From Croceicoccus sp. (GTDB taxonomy: Bacteria > Pseudomonadota > Alphaproteobacteria > Sphingomonadales > Sphingomonadaceae): DNA of 41,007 bases. Where the stretch lies: positions 1 to 41,007 of the forward strand of contig NZMY01000007.1 in the NCBI GenBank assembly GCA_002694745.1. The letters are read 5' to 3'. This document shows positions 1 to 7,393 of this stretch, one piece after another. Made by a program: the position numbers and the translations under genes. The notes beneath the pieces were generated by a model. It did not search any database and was not told where the DNA came from. It worked only from the letters and a program-made list of their open reading frames with translations. Position 1 is the first letter of the stretch. The number at the start of each line of letters is the position of its first letter.

Positions 1-116
1 GATCTGACCCATGCTCCGCTCCTAAGCTCACTCATACGAGCGCTCAAAAGACCGGTCGTTCACTCGCCGGACAAGGCGGGGCTCACCGGATGGGTACCAG
101 GAGCTGGAGGTTTTGC

Positions 117-383
117 ATGAAGAAGTCGAAATTCACGGGCGAGCAGATCGCGTTTGCGCTGCGCCAGGCCGAGGTTGGAACACCGGTGGCGGAGGTGTGT
201 CGCAAGATGGGCGTGTCGGAGGCGACCTACTATCGCTGGAAGCAGTTGTACGGCGGCTTGGGACCATCAGAGCTGCGCAAGATGCGCCAGCTCGAAGAAG
301 AGAACAAGAAGCTGAAACGGCTCGTGGCGGACCTGTCGCTGGACAAGGCCATGCTTCAGGAAGTTCTGGCAAAAAAAGTGTAG
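117..383 (+). CDS. IS3-family transposase OrfA
   Basis: This encodes the 88-residue DNA-binding half of an IS3-family transposase. The start at 117 (MKKSKFTGEQIAFAL) is the conserved N terminus of this group; an upstream in-frame ATG at 90 is less likely. A helix-turn-helix (VAEVCRKMGVSEATYYRWK) is followed by a leucine-rich coiled coil (RQLEEENKKLKRLVADLSLD). The gene ends at 383 just after a run of seven A and a G (371-378), the usual -1 slippery site by which ribosomes pass into orfB to make the full transposase. OrfA alone usually acts as a repressor in this family. Confidence 0.9.
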   Translation: MKKSKFTGEQIAFALRQAEVGTPVAEVCRKMGVSEATYYRWKQLYGGLGPSELRKMRQLEEENKKLKRLVADLSLDKAMLQEVLAKKV

Positions 384-1219
384 CGCCTGGCCGGCTCCGC
401 GAGATCGTCCGTTGGGTGCAGGATCGCTATCGGGTGAGTGAGCGGCGCAGCTGCGCCGTGCTCCGGTTTGATCGCAAGACCCATCGCTACAGGTCGGTCC
501 GGGGTGACCAGGCGCCACTGCGAAACAGGATCAAAGAGATTGCTGCGGTACGCGTGCGCTATGGCTATCGCCGCATTCATGTGCTGCTTCGGCGGGAGGG
601 TTGGCTGGTGAATGTGAAGCGGGGGCATCGCCTGTACCGTCTGGAAGAGCTTAATTTGCGGGCAAAGCGGCCGCGAAGGCATGTCATGGCTGCCCGTCGG
701 GTGGAGCGGTCTTTGCCTTCCTGCCCCAATGATGTGTGGGCAATGGACTTCGTGTCCGATGCCCTGTTCAACGGTAAGCGATTCCGTGCCCTGACGGTCG
801 TGGATGCCTACACCCGAGAGTGCCTGGCGATCCACGTCGATCAGGGCATCAAAGGCGAGCAGGTGGTCGACGTAATGGATCGCCTGCTGTTCGAGCGAGG
901 CAGTGCTCCTTCGAAGATCAGGGTGGACAATGGCCCTGAATTCATCTCCCGGGCGCTCGATCACTGGGCTTACATCAATCGGGTAACGCTGGACTTCAGC
1001 AGGCCGGGCAAGCCGACCGACAATGCCTTTGTGGAGTCCTTTAACGGTCGATTCCGGGACGAGTGCCTGAACACGCATTGGTTCTTGTCATTGGACGATG
1101 CCAGGACCAAGATCGAGGCGTGGCGGACGGACTTCAACGAGAGCCGACCTCACACATCCCTGGGGTTCATGACGCCTGCCGAATTTGCTTCATCGGCCGG
1201 GGTTAACCCCGGCCGATGA
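371..1219 (+). CDS. IS3-family transposase OrfB (made by -1 frameshift)
   Basis: This is the catalytic half of the transposase, read in the -1 frame from the A7G site at 371-378. It has the DDE integrase core: WAMDFVSD (first Asp), RVDNGPEF (second Asp) and NAFVESFNGRFRDECLN (Glu), followed by the typical C terminus with FNESRPHTSLG. An N-terminal HTH_21-like stretch (RYGYRRIHVLLRREGW) precedes the core. No obvious independent start with a ribosome site was seen, so expression as the OrfAB fusion is most likely. All motifs are intact, so the element may still be mobile. Confidence 0.88.
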   Translation, partial: KKSVAPGRLREIVRWVQDRYRVSERRSCAVLRFDRKTHRYRSVRGDQAPLRNRIKEIAAVRVRYGYRRIHVLLRREGWLVNVKRGHRLYRLEELNLRAKRPRRHVMAARRVERSLPSCPNDVWAMDFVSDALFNGKRFRALTVVDAYTRECLAIHVDQGIKGEQVVDVMDRLLFERGSAPSKIRVDNGPEFISRALDHWAYINRVTLDFSRPGKPTDNAFVESFNGRFRDECLNTHWFLSLDDARTKIEAWRTDFNESRPHTSLGFMTPAEFASSAGVNPGR

Positions 1220-1665
1220 AGTGCCGGATCTCTCGTTCTGACCGGGGGCAAATCCGGGACAGGGTCATCGTAGGGCCGGACTCTAATCAAGCTTGGAGGA
1301 AAATCAGGGGGTCAGGTCATTGGCGACAAGCTCATGCACTGCAGCGTATCGGCAAACCGTCAAGATCGTCGGGCGATTCGAGTTTGCAAAGGGCTTCGTG
1401 GCTTTAAAGCGCGAAATTTTGCCGATTCGGCATTTCTTTCCAGTCAGGCGGGCAACGCCAGCCCTTGCCATAGGGTCTCGCCCCATTTCTAAGATAAGTG
1501 AGGTATCCTTCCCCTACACAACCTGGCATTGCACAAAGCAAATTTTGACCGCGCCATAAACGAGCGTAAAGGCCACACCCTTTCAAGTGAAGCCATTCGA
1601 TTGCAACACGGTCATTTCCTGCCTCAAAAACGAATGGTCGGTGCGTGTTTGAAGGCGTAAAGAAT
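1220..1665. other. Spacer between IS and remnants
   Basis: From the orfB stop to 1267 this is the right end of the IS3 element. Beyond it the sequence is more AT-rich than the cob region and carries only the small hypothetical leftward frame listed at 1404-1682. No RNA gene or recognised site was seen. Confidence 0.4.
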
Positions 1666-1682
1666 TCAATGGTATATATCAT
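1404..1682 (-). CDS. Hypothetical small protein (92 aa)
   Basis: I do not recognise this protein. Its start is supported by a good ribosome site (GAGG about nine bases before the ATG at 1682). The protein is aromatic and cysteine-containing (GCGLYARLWRG, CAMPGC, GWRCPPDWK) with no signal peptide or membrane segment. The upstream small frame ends inside it with a 17-base overlap, which suggests translational coupling. The setting among transposase fragments means it could equally be a decayed piece of something larger. Confidence 0.35.
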   Translation of the reverse strand: MIYTIEFFTPSNTHRPFVFEAGNDRVAIEWLHLKGCGLYARLWRGQNLLCAMPGCVGEGYLTYLRNGARPYGKGWRCPPDWKEMPNRQNFAL

Positions 1683-1854
1683 TGGTGGGCACCTCGGTTA
1701 AGCTGATAGCAAATCGAGCCGAAAAGTGCGCGAATTTGCGATAGTCAAAACCTGCTCCCATAAAGCGCGGCATTATCACGCCCGATGCCCAAACGCTACT
1801 CAAGGCAATAAGTTCGCTATTTATCATTTCTGAACATTGCGCGTGAGACGTCAT
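1666..1854 (-). CDS. Hypothetical small protein (62 aa)
   Basis: Not recognised. This is a short leftward frame from an ATG at 1854 with no clear ribosome site. The frame stays open further upstream to about 2121, but that part overlaps the IS3 and IS66 fragments on the other strand and is probably not coding. The tail (MGAGFDYRKFAHFSARFAISLTEV) has ordinary globular composition. The overlap with the 92-residue frame is the only argument for a small two-gene unit. Confidence 0.22.
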   Translation of the reverse strand: MTSHAQCSEMINSELIALSSVWASGVIMPRFMGAGFDYRKFAHFSARFAISLTEVPTNDIYH

Positions 1855-1878
1855 ACTTATATTGCTAATTTGTTTTAT

Positions 1879-2020
1879 TTCCACGCCTTCGAAACCCGCT
1901 CGGAATTGCGTCCTGGCCTTGCCCGGTGGATCACCTATTATAACACGCAGCGACGGGACTTTGGCCTCGTCGGCCAAACCTCCGCGGAGGCCTATGGCAG
2001 GATCGGCGAAACAGCGCATG
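1879..2020 (+). pseudogene. IS3-family transposase C-terminal remnant
   Basis: About 46 codons match the C-terminal end of an IS3-family OrfB: FETRSELRPGLARW, then ITYYNTQRRDFGLVGQTSAEAYG. The family normally has YYN-x-x-RPHSALG-x-TP-x-E-x-Y here. The RPH core is changed to RRD and no catalytic residues remain. It is a different element from the intact IS at 5-1267, whose tail reads FNESRPHTSLG, and is a scar of an earlier insertion. Confidence 0.6.
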
Positions 2021-2111
2021 GAGGCATGCCCCGATCCGCTGATGACCAGAGTGGCGGCATAGACAGCGAAAATCTTCACTTCGCCGCCAACCTGTCCAAA
2101 GAGGCGGGACC

Positions 2112-2387
2112 ACCTCAACACATGGCGGCGACCTGTTCGTGTTCCGAGGGCGGACGGGATCGCTGGTCAAGATCATCTGGCACGACGGCATCGGCGTGTC
2201 GCTTTATGCCAAACGGCTCGAGAAGGGTCGTTTCGTCTGGCCCTCGGCGGGAGAGGGCATGGTCTCGCTGACCAATGCCCAATTGTCCTGCCTGCTGGAG
2301 GGGATCAACTGGCGTAACCCGCCGACAGAGCTGACCTTACCGCTTCACGGCCCACACGCTGAAAGCTGCCGTAAATTCATGGCTTAG
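2112..2387 (+). pseudogene. IS66-family TnpB remnant
   Basis: The frame matches the C-terminal two thirds of IS66 TnpB: GGDLFVFRGRTGSLVKIIWHD, then GVSLYAKRLEKGRFVWPSAGEG and LSCLLEGINWRNP. In the family these read LFVFRGRRGDLVKVLWHDGQGLCLFAKRLERGRFVWP and LLEGIDWR. The N-terminal third and the partner genes tnpA and tnpC are absent. It is a fragment of a lost IS66 element directly after the IS3 remnant. Confidence 0.75.
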
Positions 2388-2554
2388 CTTATGGGCAAAT
2401 TTGGCCGATTGCGGACCATCAGCTTTTGGGCTGCAAACTGTGAAAGCGGACGTTGGAACTGGCTACCACTATGGTCGGCAGCCGCCGACATAGCCGTCGT
2501 TCGCTGCTCCGAATGAGCAAGTTAGAAGCTGTTCTTCGTTCACGGGCTAGACCG

Positions 2555-2580
2555 GCCCCTTGAGTTGCAGCCCAAGGGGC
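2555..2580 (-). terminator. Hairpin downstream of the recombinase gene
   Basis: A perfect 8-bp inverted repeat (GCCCCTTG / CAAGGGGC) with a 10-base loop lies 11 bases past the recombinase stop codon. No T-run follows on the minus strand, so it is a terminator-like hairpin and not a canonical intrinsic terminator. Confidence 0.4.
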
Positions 2581-2590
2581 GGCATTCTCA

Positions 2591-3223
2591 TTAAACTTCA
2601 GTTCGCTCCGACAGTGTGAGAGCATCGTCGATATCGACGCCCAGATAGCGAACCGTGTTCTCGATGTTGGTGTGCCCCAGCAATATCTGCACCGCCCTCA
2701 GGTTACCCGTGGCCTTGTAGATGATCGAAGCCTTTGTGCGCCGAAGCGAATGCGTCCCATACTCCCGCTTGTCGAGCCCGACCGTCGAAACCCATTCATC
2801 GACAAGCCGCGCATATTGCCTCGTACTCAGATGACCCTGATAGTCGATCCTGCTTGGAAACACGAAATTGAGGAATGATCCTCCCCGTCGCTCAAGCCAA
2901 ACGGTCAGGCTCTTTCGCGCCTCCGTCATGATCTCGAACTGGACGGGGCGTCGCGTCTTCTGCTGAATGACGGTTGCTCGATTACGAACGGCACAACCGC
3001 TTACCAAGTCGCCGATCCGGATTTTCACAAGATCACAGCCTCGCAGTTTGCTGTCGATGGCGAGGTCGAACAAAGCTCGATCTCGTATTCGCTTGTGCTC
3101 ATCAAGGAAGAACCGAATAGCCCAGATATCTCTCGGTTTCAGCGGACGTTTAGGACCGATAGTCTGTCCTGCATTCCAAGGCCGCCGATCGTGAATGGCG
3201 GGGTCTAGATCTGAATGTCCCAT
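2591..3223 (-). CDS. Tyrosine-type site-specific recombinase
   Basis: A short (210 aa) phage-integrase-type recombinase, which cuts and rejoins DNA through a tyrosine-phosphate link. Visible catalytic elements are the first Arg in SKLRGCDLVKIRIGDL, the H-x-x-R box in THSLRRTKASIIY, the second His in QILLGHTNIENTVRYLGV and the nucleophile Tyr in RYLGV. A separate core-binding domain is largely missing, as in many small alphaproteobacterial plasmid integrases. The start at 3223 is chosen for its ribosome site (GGAG eight bases upstream); the frame runs open to 3313 but then overlaps the antitoxin gene. It may resolve plasmid multimers or move the island; no att site was recognised. Confidence 0.8.
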   Translation of the reverse strand: MGHSDLDPAIHDRRPWNAGQTIGPKRPLKPRDIWAIRFFLDEHKRIRDRALFDLAIDSKLRGCDLVKIRIGDLVSGCAVRNRATVIQQKTRRPVQFEIMTEARKSLTVWLERRGGSFLNFVFPSRIDYQGHLSTRQYARLVDEWVSTVGLDKREYGTHSLRRTKASIIYKATGNLRAVQILLGHTNIENTVRYLGVDIDDALTLSERTEV

Positions 3224-3236
3224 GGCACTTCTCCAG

Positions 3237-3252
3237 TGGCCGATATTGGCCA
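3237..3252. promoter_or_regulatory. Dyad between recombinase and toxin-antitoxin genes
   Basis: TGGCC-gatatt-GGCCA is a short interrupted palindrome in the 80-bp divergent gap between the recombinase and antitoxin genes. It could be an operator, for example for the AbrB-like antitoxin; that is inference from position only. Confidence 0.25.
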
Positions 3253-3269
3253 TCGGGATGATAGCTTGC

Positions 3270-3297
3270 TTGAGCTTGGCGCACCGCATGTTATAAC
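3270..3297 (+). promoter_or_regulatory. Putative promoter of the toxin-antitoxin pair
   Basis: TTGAGC at 3270-3275 and TATAAC at 3292-3297 are spaced by 16 bp. A transcript from here would begin about at the antitoxin ATG (3304), so the mRNA would be leaderless; in agreement, no ribosome site is visible. The -10 sits in a palindrome (GTTATAAC, 3290-3297), a plausible place for autorepression. Confidence 0.4.
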
Positions 3298-3303
3298 GAC
3301 CGT

Positions 3304-3531
3304 ATGAACGCAAGTCTGAAGATCACCAAGATCGGCAACTCTGCCGGCGTTGTCCTCCCCAAGGAGCTCCTTGCAAAGCTGCGTGCAGGCGTGGGCGATA
3401 CACTCTACGTTTCGGAAACGCCGGAAGGTATTCGCATTACCGCTGCAGATCCTTCATTCGAAGCCAAAATGGCTTTGGCAGAACGGATCATGCGTGAAGA
3501 CCGGGATATCCTGCGCGCTCTAGCGAAGTAA
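3304..3531 (+). CDS. AbrB/MazE-family antitoxin
   Basis: A 75-residue protein with the swapped-hairpin AbrB/MazE fold: residues 1-45 read LKITKIGNSAGVVLPKELLAKLRAGVGDTLYVSETPEG, with the hallmark IGNSAGVVLPKE. The C-terminal 30 residues are helical and charged and would bind the toxin. The stop codon is one base from the ATG of the Doc-type toxin gene, so the two are surely co-translated. Antitoxins of this type neutralise the toxin and repress their own operon. Pairing of an AbrB-type antitoxin with a Doc toxin, in place of the classic Phd, occurs in other alphaproteobacteria. Confidence 0.88.
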   Translation: MNASLKITKIGNSAGVVLPKELLAKLRAGVGDTLYVSETPEGIRITAADPSFEAKMALAERIMREDRDILRALAK

Positions 3532-3532
3532 C

Positions 3533-3922
3533 ATGGCACAATCACCCGAACCGGTCTGGATCGAGGCCGAGTTGGCGCTTGCCATCCATGATCGGCAACT
3601 GGCTGAGCATGGCGGCCCCATCGGCCTGCGCGATGCGGATGCATTGGAATCTGCCTTGGCGCGTCCTCGCAATCAGTGGGCCTATGGCGAGGCGGATCTG
3701 TGCAAGCTCGCTGCTGCATATGCTTATGGCCTAGCGCGCAATCATCCCTTCACGGATGGCAACAAGCGGACCGCCTGGGTTCTCGCACGGCTGTTCCTCG
3801 TTTTGAACGGCGTCGAAATTGTTTATGCTCCCGAAGACGCTGTTCGGATGGTCCTGCAGCTTGCCGCTGGTGAACTTGATGAAGCAGCCATATCGGATTG
3901 GTTGACTGAAAGACGAGCGTAG
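3533..3922 (+). CDS. doc: Doc-type toxin (Fic fold)
   Basis: A 129-residue death-on-curing toxin. The Fic/Doc signature reads NHPFTDGNKRTAW (residues about 72-84), with the catalytic His and the anion-binding GNKRTA. Doc proteins phosphorylate elongation factor Tu and so stop translation; that activity is known for the family, not shown here. The N terminus (WIEAELALAIHDRQLAEHGGPIGLRDADALESALARP) matches the Doc helical cap. The gene follows the antitoxin by one base and stabilises the flanking replicon or island. It converges on the tpsB fragment 40 bases away. Confidence 0.88.
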   Translation: MAQSPEPVWIEAELALAIHDRQLAEHGGPIGLRDADALESALARPRNQWAYGEADLCKLAAAYAYGLARNHPFTDGNKRTAWVLARLFLVLNGVEIVYAPEDAVRMVLQLAAGELDEAAISDWLTERRA

Positions 3923-3963
3923 GCCGCTAACACAGCAGTCGATATCCGAGAGATGTGGTGTAG

Positions 3964-4679
3964 CTAATAGCTGACAGTTGCGACGATAGCAGCGCGGGTA
4001 TCGCGGTCGTCGGATCCGGGTGGGGCCTTCAACTGGGTGCCGACCTCGAGTTGAAGATCGAGGTAACGTCCGACCAGATAATGAACGCCGCCGCCCACGC
4101 TCAACATCTTCTCGGTCCGCTCTGTATCGGGAATGCGATGGGGCTGGCGCAGCCATGCATAATCGATGAACGCGCCCAGTTGCATCTGGTCCCTGAAATC
4201 GCCTTCGTCGCCAAACAGGCTGAAGGCTGGCGAGCGGATTTCCTGACTGAGCACCATGCCCTGACTGCCCAATGCCGTATTGGTGTCATAACCGCGCACG
4301 CTGCCAATCCCGCCGCCGCCGATCTGTTCGCTATAGGGCAGGTTGGTACTGGCGAATTGCGCCATCGCCCTTGTCACCGCGCTCATTCCATAGGGGAGCC
4401 GCGTGGTACGGGTGACGGAAAATCGCGAATAGGCATAGATCGCGTCGGAAAAGGCGATCAGATCGGCAAATGCATTGTCGTTATTATGCGCGGTGATATT
4501 GCCGGGAGACCATACCGCAGTAACTTGCACTTCGGTTTCACCGGCATCGTCAGGAATATTGGCCGTGTAGATCAACGGAAACTGGAAGATCTCGACAGCG
4601 GAATCGAGCAGCCGCAAGCCGGAGAATTCCAGATTATTGTCGGTCCGCTTGAAATCGAAGCCGAACTGCAGCCCTTGAT
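3964..4679 (-). pseudogene. ShlB/FhaC (TpsB)-family transporter, 3' part cut by the transposon
   Basis: The frame is open from the edge of the left inverted repeat (4679) to its stop, giving about 238 residues of the C-terminal beta-barrel of a two-partner-secretion (TpsB/Omp85) pore. Recognisable are LQFGFDFKRTDNNLEFSGL, the lid-lock region GIGSVRGYDTNTALGSQG (VRGY motif) and a barrel-closing end in VATVSY. The POTRA domains and the N-terminal barrel are missing; the break is exactly at the Tn3-type repeat, so the element inserted into this gene. The 5' part is not at the other end of the element. A later TTG at 4617 is not a true start. Confidence 0.8.
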
Positions 4680-4717
4680 GGGGGCATCGCAGAATCTAGT
4701 CGTAAACGTACGCTAAG
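4680..4717 (+). repeat. Left 38-bp terminal inverted repeat (Tn3 type)
   Basis: The outer end begins GGGGGCATCGC and the inner end reads ACGCTAAG. Tn3-family repeats are typically 38 bp with a GGGG outer and TAAG inner end. It matches the complement of 40236-40273 except at repeat position 19 (A here, G on the right). It directly abuts the tpsB fragment. Confidence 0.92.
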
Positions 4718-5328
4718 CCCAAAAGGATAAGCGAACGGCAATTTGCGACGCGTCATCCGTTCCCTTTGAACGGTGGATTCTGGTGGAAGCTGCCGTTCCC
4801 ATTCTGGTCCAAGGCGCGGCTATAGCTTGTAGCGCGGCAAATTACGGTGGCCTGGCCATCGTAAATGTCGCCGCGCAATAGCTGCGGTCCGTGGAGCACG
4901 CCGCCGAGGCAGCAACGCGCCCATTCAAGTCGCTCAACCGAGATCATGGCAAACCAATGAGCAGACATTCTGCTTATGACCTGAGGTGGGACAATGCTGC
5001 CGTTCGACGTGCGCCGCTCAAACGGCAGGCTTCGCCGCAACCCGCCTTAGCTAGCGTGAGATGGGGCGGATGGGGGTCTGGGGCAAAAGGTTTCCGGCTC
5101 AGGTGTCAACACCGGGACAAAAAACGGGCCAGGCTGTCAAAACCGGTCGACAGTCGAGCACTGGCGCACTTCGGTGATTACCTCTGCGGTCGGGGATCCC
5201 CGCGTCCGAAGGCCTAGTCGCTAATCAGCGAGCCGCAGACACCGTTATTCCCGCTACATCATCTAGTGGCAGCTGTGCACCACAATGATGGCCGGCGGCC
5301 TCACCGACACGCTGGATCTGGCTTTGCT
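4718..5328. other. Left end of the passenger: no recognised gene
   Basis: About 600 bp between the left repeat and the end of the cob operon. A leftward open frame (4753-5040) reads HWFAMISVERLEWARCCLGG, then LHGPQLLRGDIYDGQATVICR; I do not recognise it and saw no ribosome site, so it is not called. The sequence has the look of decayed intergenic DNA from earlier joinings. No tRNA or att-like site was seen. Confidence 0.4.
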
Positions 5329-5373
5329 CCATACCACCTGCCCCCACGAGTTGCACAGTGGCAAGTGGTATGG
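5329..5373 (-). terminator. Hairpin at the end of the cob operon
   Basis: A 9-bp perfect inverted repeat (CCATACCAC / GTGGTATGG), extended inward by four further pairs after a bulge, begins 8 bases past the cobU stop codon. No T-run follows on the minus strand. Position at the end of a 21-kb operon makes a termination or mRNA-stability role plausible. Confidence 0.45.
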
Positions 5374-5381
5374 CTAGCCGC

Positions 5382-5909
5382 TCATCCTTTAGGTTTCAGC
5401 GTCAAGGGAAGGCCGGCGAACATTATGACTGCCTCTTCAACCAATGCCGCTATTTCCTGATTGATGCGGCCCGCAACATCGCGAAACCTTCTGGCAAGGG
5501 CGTTGTCGGGTACAATGCCCAGACCCACTTCGTTGGCGACCAGAATGACCGGCCCCCGTGCGGCTGAAAGCGAGCGCGTCAGTCCTTCCGTAGCGGCAGC
5601 CGTATCGCGTTCCGCCAGCATCAGGTTCGAAGCCCACAGCGTCAGGCAATCGACCAGCACCACCGTCTCGGGCGTGCTATATACCGTGATCGCCTCCGCC
5701 AGTTCCAGGGGGGCCTCGACGGTTGACCAGCGCGGCCCACGATCGGCACGGTGCAGGGCAATCCGCTCGCGCATCTCGTCATCGAAGGCCTGGGCTGAGG
5801 CCAGATAGATCAGTTCACCCGCCAGGGCCTCTGCCCTGCCTTGCGCATAGCGGCTCTTGCCCGAACGCGCGCCGCCCAGCACCAGCAAGTGGGACAAGGC
5901 GCTGCTCAT
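5382..5909 (-). CDS. cobU: Adenosylcobinamide kinase / adenosylcobinamide-phosphate guanylyltransferase (CobU, CobP)
   Basis: A 175-residue bifunctional cytoplasmic enzyme that phosphorylates adenosylcobinamide and then transfers GMP to give AdoCbi-GDP, the substrate of CobS. The Walker A motif GGARSGKS lies at residues 12-19. His53 (RIALHRADRGPRW) probably matches the guanylylated histidine of the Salmonella enzyme. VLVDCLTLWASNLM and VANEVGLGIVP are further family motifs. The length is normal. Its ATG overlaps the cobQ stop as ATGA. It is the last gene of the leftward operon. In P. denitrificans nomenclature this is cobP. Confidence 0.95.
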   Translation of the reverse strand: MSSALSHLLVLGGARSGKSRYAQGRAEALAGELIYLASAQAFDDEMRERIALHRADRGPRWSTVEAPLELAEAITVYSTPETVVLVDCLTLWASNLMLAERDTAAATEGLTRSLSAARGPVILVANEVGLGIVPDNALARRFRDVAGRINQEIAALVEEAVIMFAGLPLTLKPKG

Positions 5910-7393
5910 GCGCTATCTCCCGCCGGGACGGAAGCGGGTCTCTCCGCCATGGCCAGCGCCACCAGCGCGTCAATATCGAGATGCTCCTCAAGCGCGGCTG
6001 CGATCTCGTCCAGCGCCGCCTCGACAGAGGCGCCATAGTCCACGCCCCCGGCTTCTACATCCATGCGCGACAGCAGCGCCCGGCGCAGCTCCGCATCAGC
6101 CAGCAGGCCGTGGACATAGGAACCAAACACCGTGCCGCCCGCATTTATCGCGCCATCGCGGCGGCCATCGGCGAAAACGGCGAAGGGCTGTTCCGTATCC
6201 GGCCCGTTGGTTTGCCCCATGTGCATTTCATATCCCTGGAATGGCGCGCCCATCGCCAGCCCGCTGACCGGACGCAACGCCTTGTGCGCGTGCAAGGTCG
6301 TTTCAACATCAAGCAGGCCAAGGCCGCTGGCAGCGCTGGCCGAACCTTCAAACCCATCGGGATCGGCGATGCTTTTGCCGAGCATCTGGTAACCACCGCA
6401 AAGCCCAAGGATCAGCCCGCCGCGCCGGTGATGCGCAAAAATATCGATGTCCCAGCCCTCTGCACGCAGAGCGGCCAGATCGGCGATTGTCGACTTTGAC
6501 CCGGGCAGGATGATGAGTGCGGCCTCTGCCGGGATCGGCTGGCCGGGCGGAACCATGTGCAGGTCCACACCATGTTCGAGCTTCAGCGGATCGAGGTCAT
6601 CGAAATTAGATATGCGCGGCAGGATCGGACAGGCGATCAGCTTGCGGCTTTCAGCCCGCGCCTTGCCGCTCTCCAGCACCACGGCATCCTCGCTGGGGAG
6701 CCGCGCCGCCGCGCTCAACCATGGGACAACGCCGAAGCCGCGCCAGCCTGAGAGGCTTTCGATCTGGGCGTAGCCATCGGCGAACAGGGCGGGATCCCCC
6801 CGAAACTTGTTGATGATGAAACCCTGGATCATCGCCGTGTCGGCGGGGTCGATGATCGTTCTCGTGCCAACGATGGCGGCAATGACTCCGCCGCGATCAA
6901 TATCGCCGACCAGCACGACGGGCACGCCTGCCGCTCGCGCAAAGCCCATATTGGCGATGTCGCTAGCGCGCAGGTTGATTTCCGCAGGAGAGCCGGCACC
7001 CTCGACAACGACGATGTCGCACGCCCGGCGGAGCCGGTTATAGCTGGCCAGAACTTCGCCGAGCAGCGCGCCCCGTGCCTGCCGAAAATTGCCCGCGCCC
7101 AATGTGCCGCGCACCCGACCATGCACGATCAGTTGCGATGTGCGGTCGGCCTGCGGTTTCAGCAGCACCGGATTCATGTCGGTATGCGGCTCCACCTTGC
7201 AGGCGATTGCCTGCAAGGCCTGCGCCCGGCCGATCTCGCCGCCATCGCTGGTGACGGCAGCATTGTTCGACATGTTCTGCGGCTTGAACGGCAAGACCCG
7301 CAAACCCCGCTGCACCAGGGCGCGGCACAGCCCCGCCACCAGCACGGATTTGCCCACATCAGAGCCGGTGCCCTGAAGCATTATAGCGCCCAT
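5906..7393 (-). CDS. cobQ: Cobyric acid synthase CobQ
   Basis: A 495-residue amidotransferase that adds four amide groups (b, d, e, g) to adenosylcobyrinic acid a,c-diamide, using glutamine and ATP. The N-terminal dethiobiotin-synthetase-like domain opens with the P-loop GTGSDVGKS (residues 8-16). DIVVVEGAGSPAEINL and LVGDIDRGG follow. The C-terminal class I glutaminase domain shows LPGSKSTIADL, the nucleophile Cys in GLILGLCGGYQMLG and the catalytic His in SYVHGLL. The start at 7393 gives MGAIMLQGTGSD and overlaps the cbiB end by 13 bases; an ATG four codons later is possible. Upstream frame extension to 7471 overlaps cbiB and is not needed. Confidence 0.95.
   Translation of the reverse strand: MGAIMLQGTGSDVGKSVLVAGLCRALVQRGLRVLPFKPQNMSNNAAVTSDGGEIGRAQALQAIACKVEPHTDMNPVLLKPQADRTSQLIVHGRVRGTLGAGNFRQARGALLGEVLASYNRLRRACDIVVVEGAGSPAEINLRASDIANMGFARAAGVPVVLVGDIDRGGVIAAIVGTRTIIDPADTAMIQGFIINKFRGDPALFADGYAQIESLSGWRGFGVVPWLSAAARLPSEDAVVLESGKARAESRKLIACPILPRISNFDDLDPLKLEHGVDLHMVPPGQPIPAEAALIILPGSKSTIADLAALRAEGWDIDIFAHHRRGGLILGLCGGYQMLGKSIADPDGFEGSASAASGLGLLDVETTLHAHKALRPVSGLAMGAPFQGYEMHMGQTNGPDTEQPFAVFADGRRDGAINAGGTVFGSYVHGLLADAELRRALLSRMDVEAGGVDYGASVEAALDEIAAALEEHLDIDALVALAMAERPASVPAGDSA

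Larger units (their letters stand above)
5..1267 (+). mobile_element. IS3-family insertion sequence (IS407-like)
   Basis: A compact element of about 1.26 kb holds the overlapping orfA and orfB frames of an IS3-family transposase. The proposed ends are TGACCC at 5-10 and its complement GGGTCA at 1262-1267; beyond these six bases the terminal match is weak, so the exact ends are tentative. The four bases outside (gatc on the left, tcgt on the right) do not match, so no target duplication is visible. It lies outside the Tn3-like unit. Confidence 0.7.

Noticed and set aside
113-370. Open frame upstream of and in frame with IS3 orfB
   Set aside because: It overlaps orfA in another frame and has no transposase similarity; orfB is entered by -1 slippage at the A7G site.
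1-1271. A 4-bp target duplication for the IS3 element
   Set aside because: The bases outside the proposed ends (gatc and tcgt) differ, so no duplication can be claimed.
1837-2271. A 144-codon rightward frame
   Set aside because: Only its first part matches an IS3 tail; the rest is a shadow of the IS66 tnpB frame. It is treated as two separate remnants.
4051-4716. Rightward 221-codon frame crossing the left repeat
   Set aside because: Opposite the tpsB barrel and running into the transposon repeat; no protein similarity.
4753-5040. Leftward 95-codon frame near the left repeat
   Set aside because: No ribosome site and no recognised family; it could be a decayed gene but cannot be supported.
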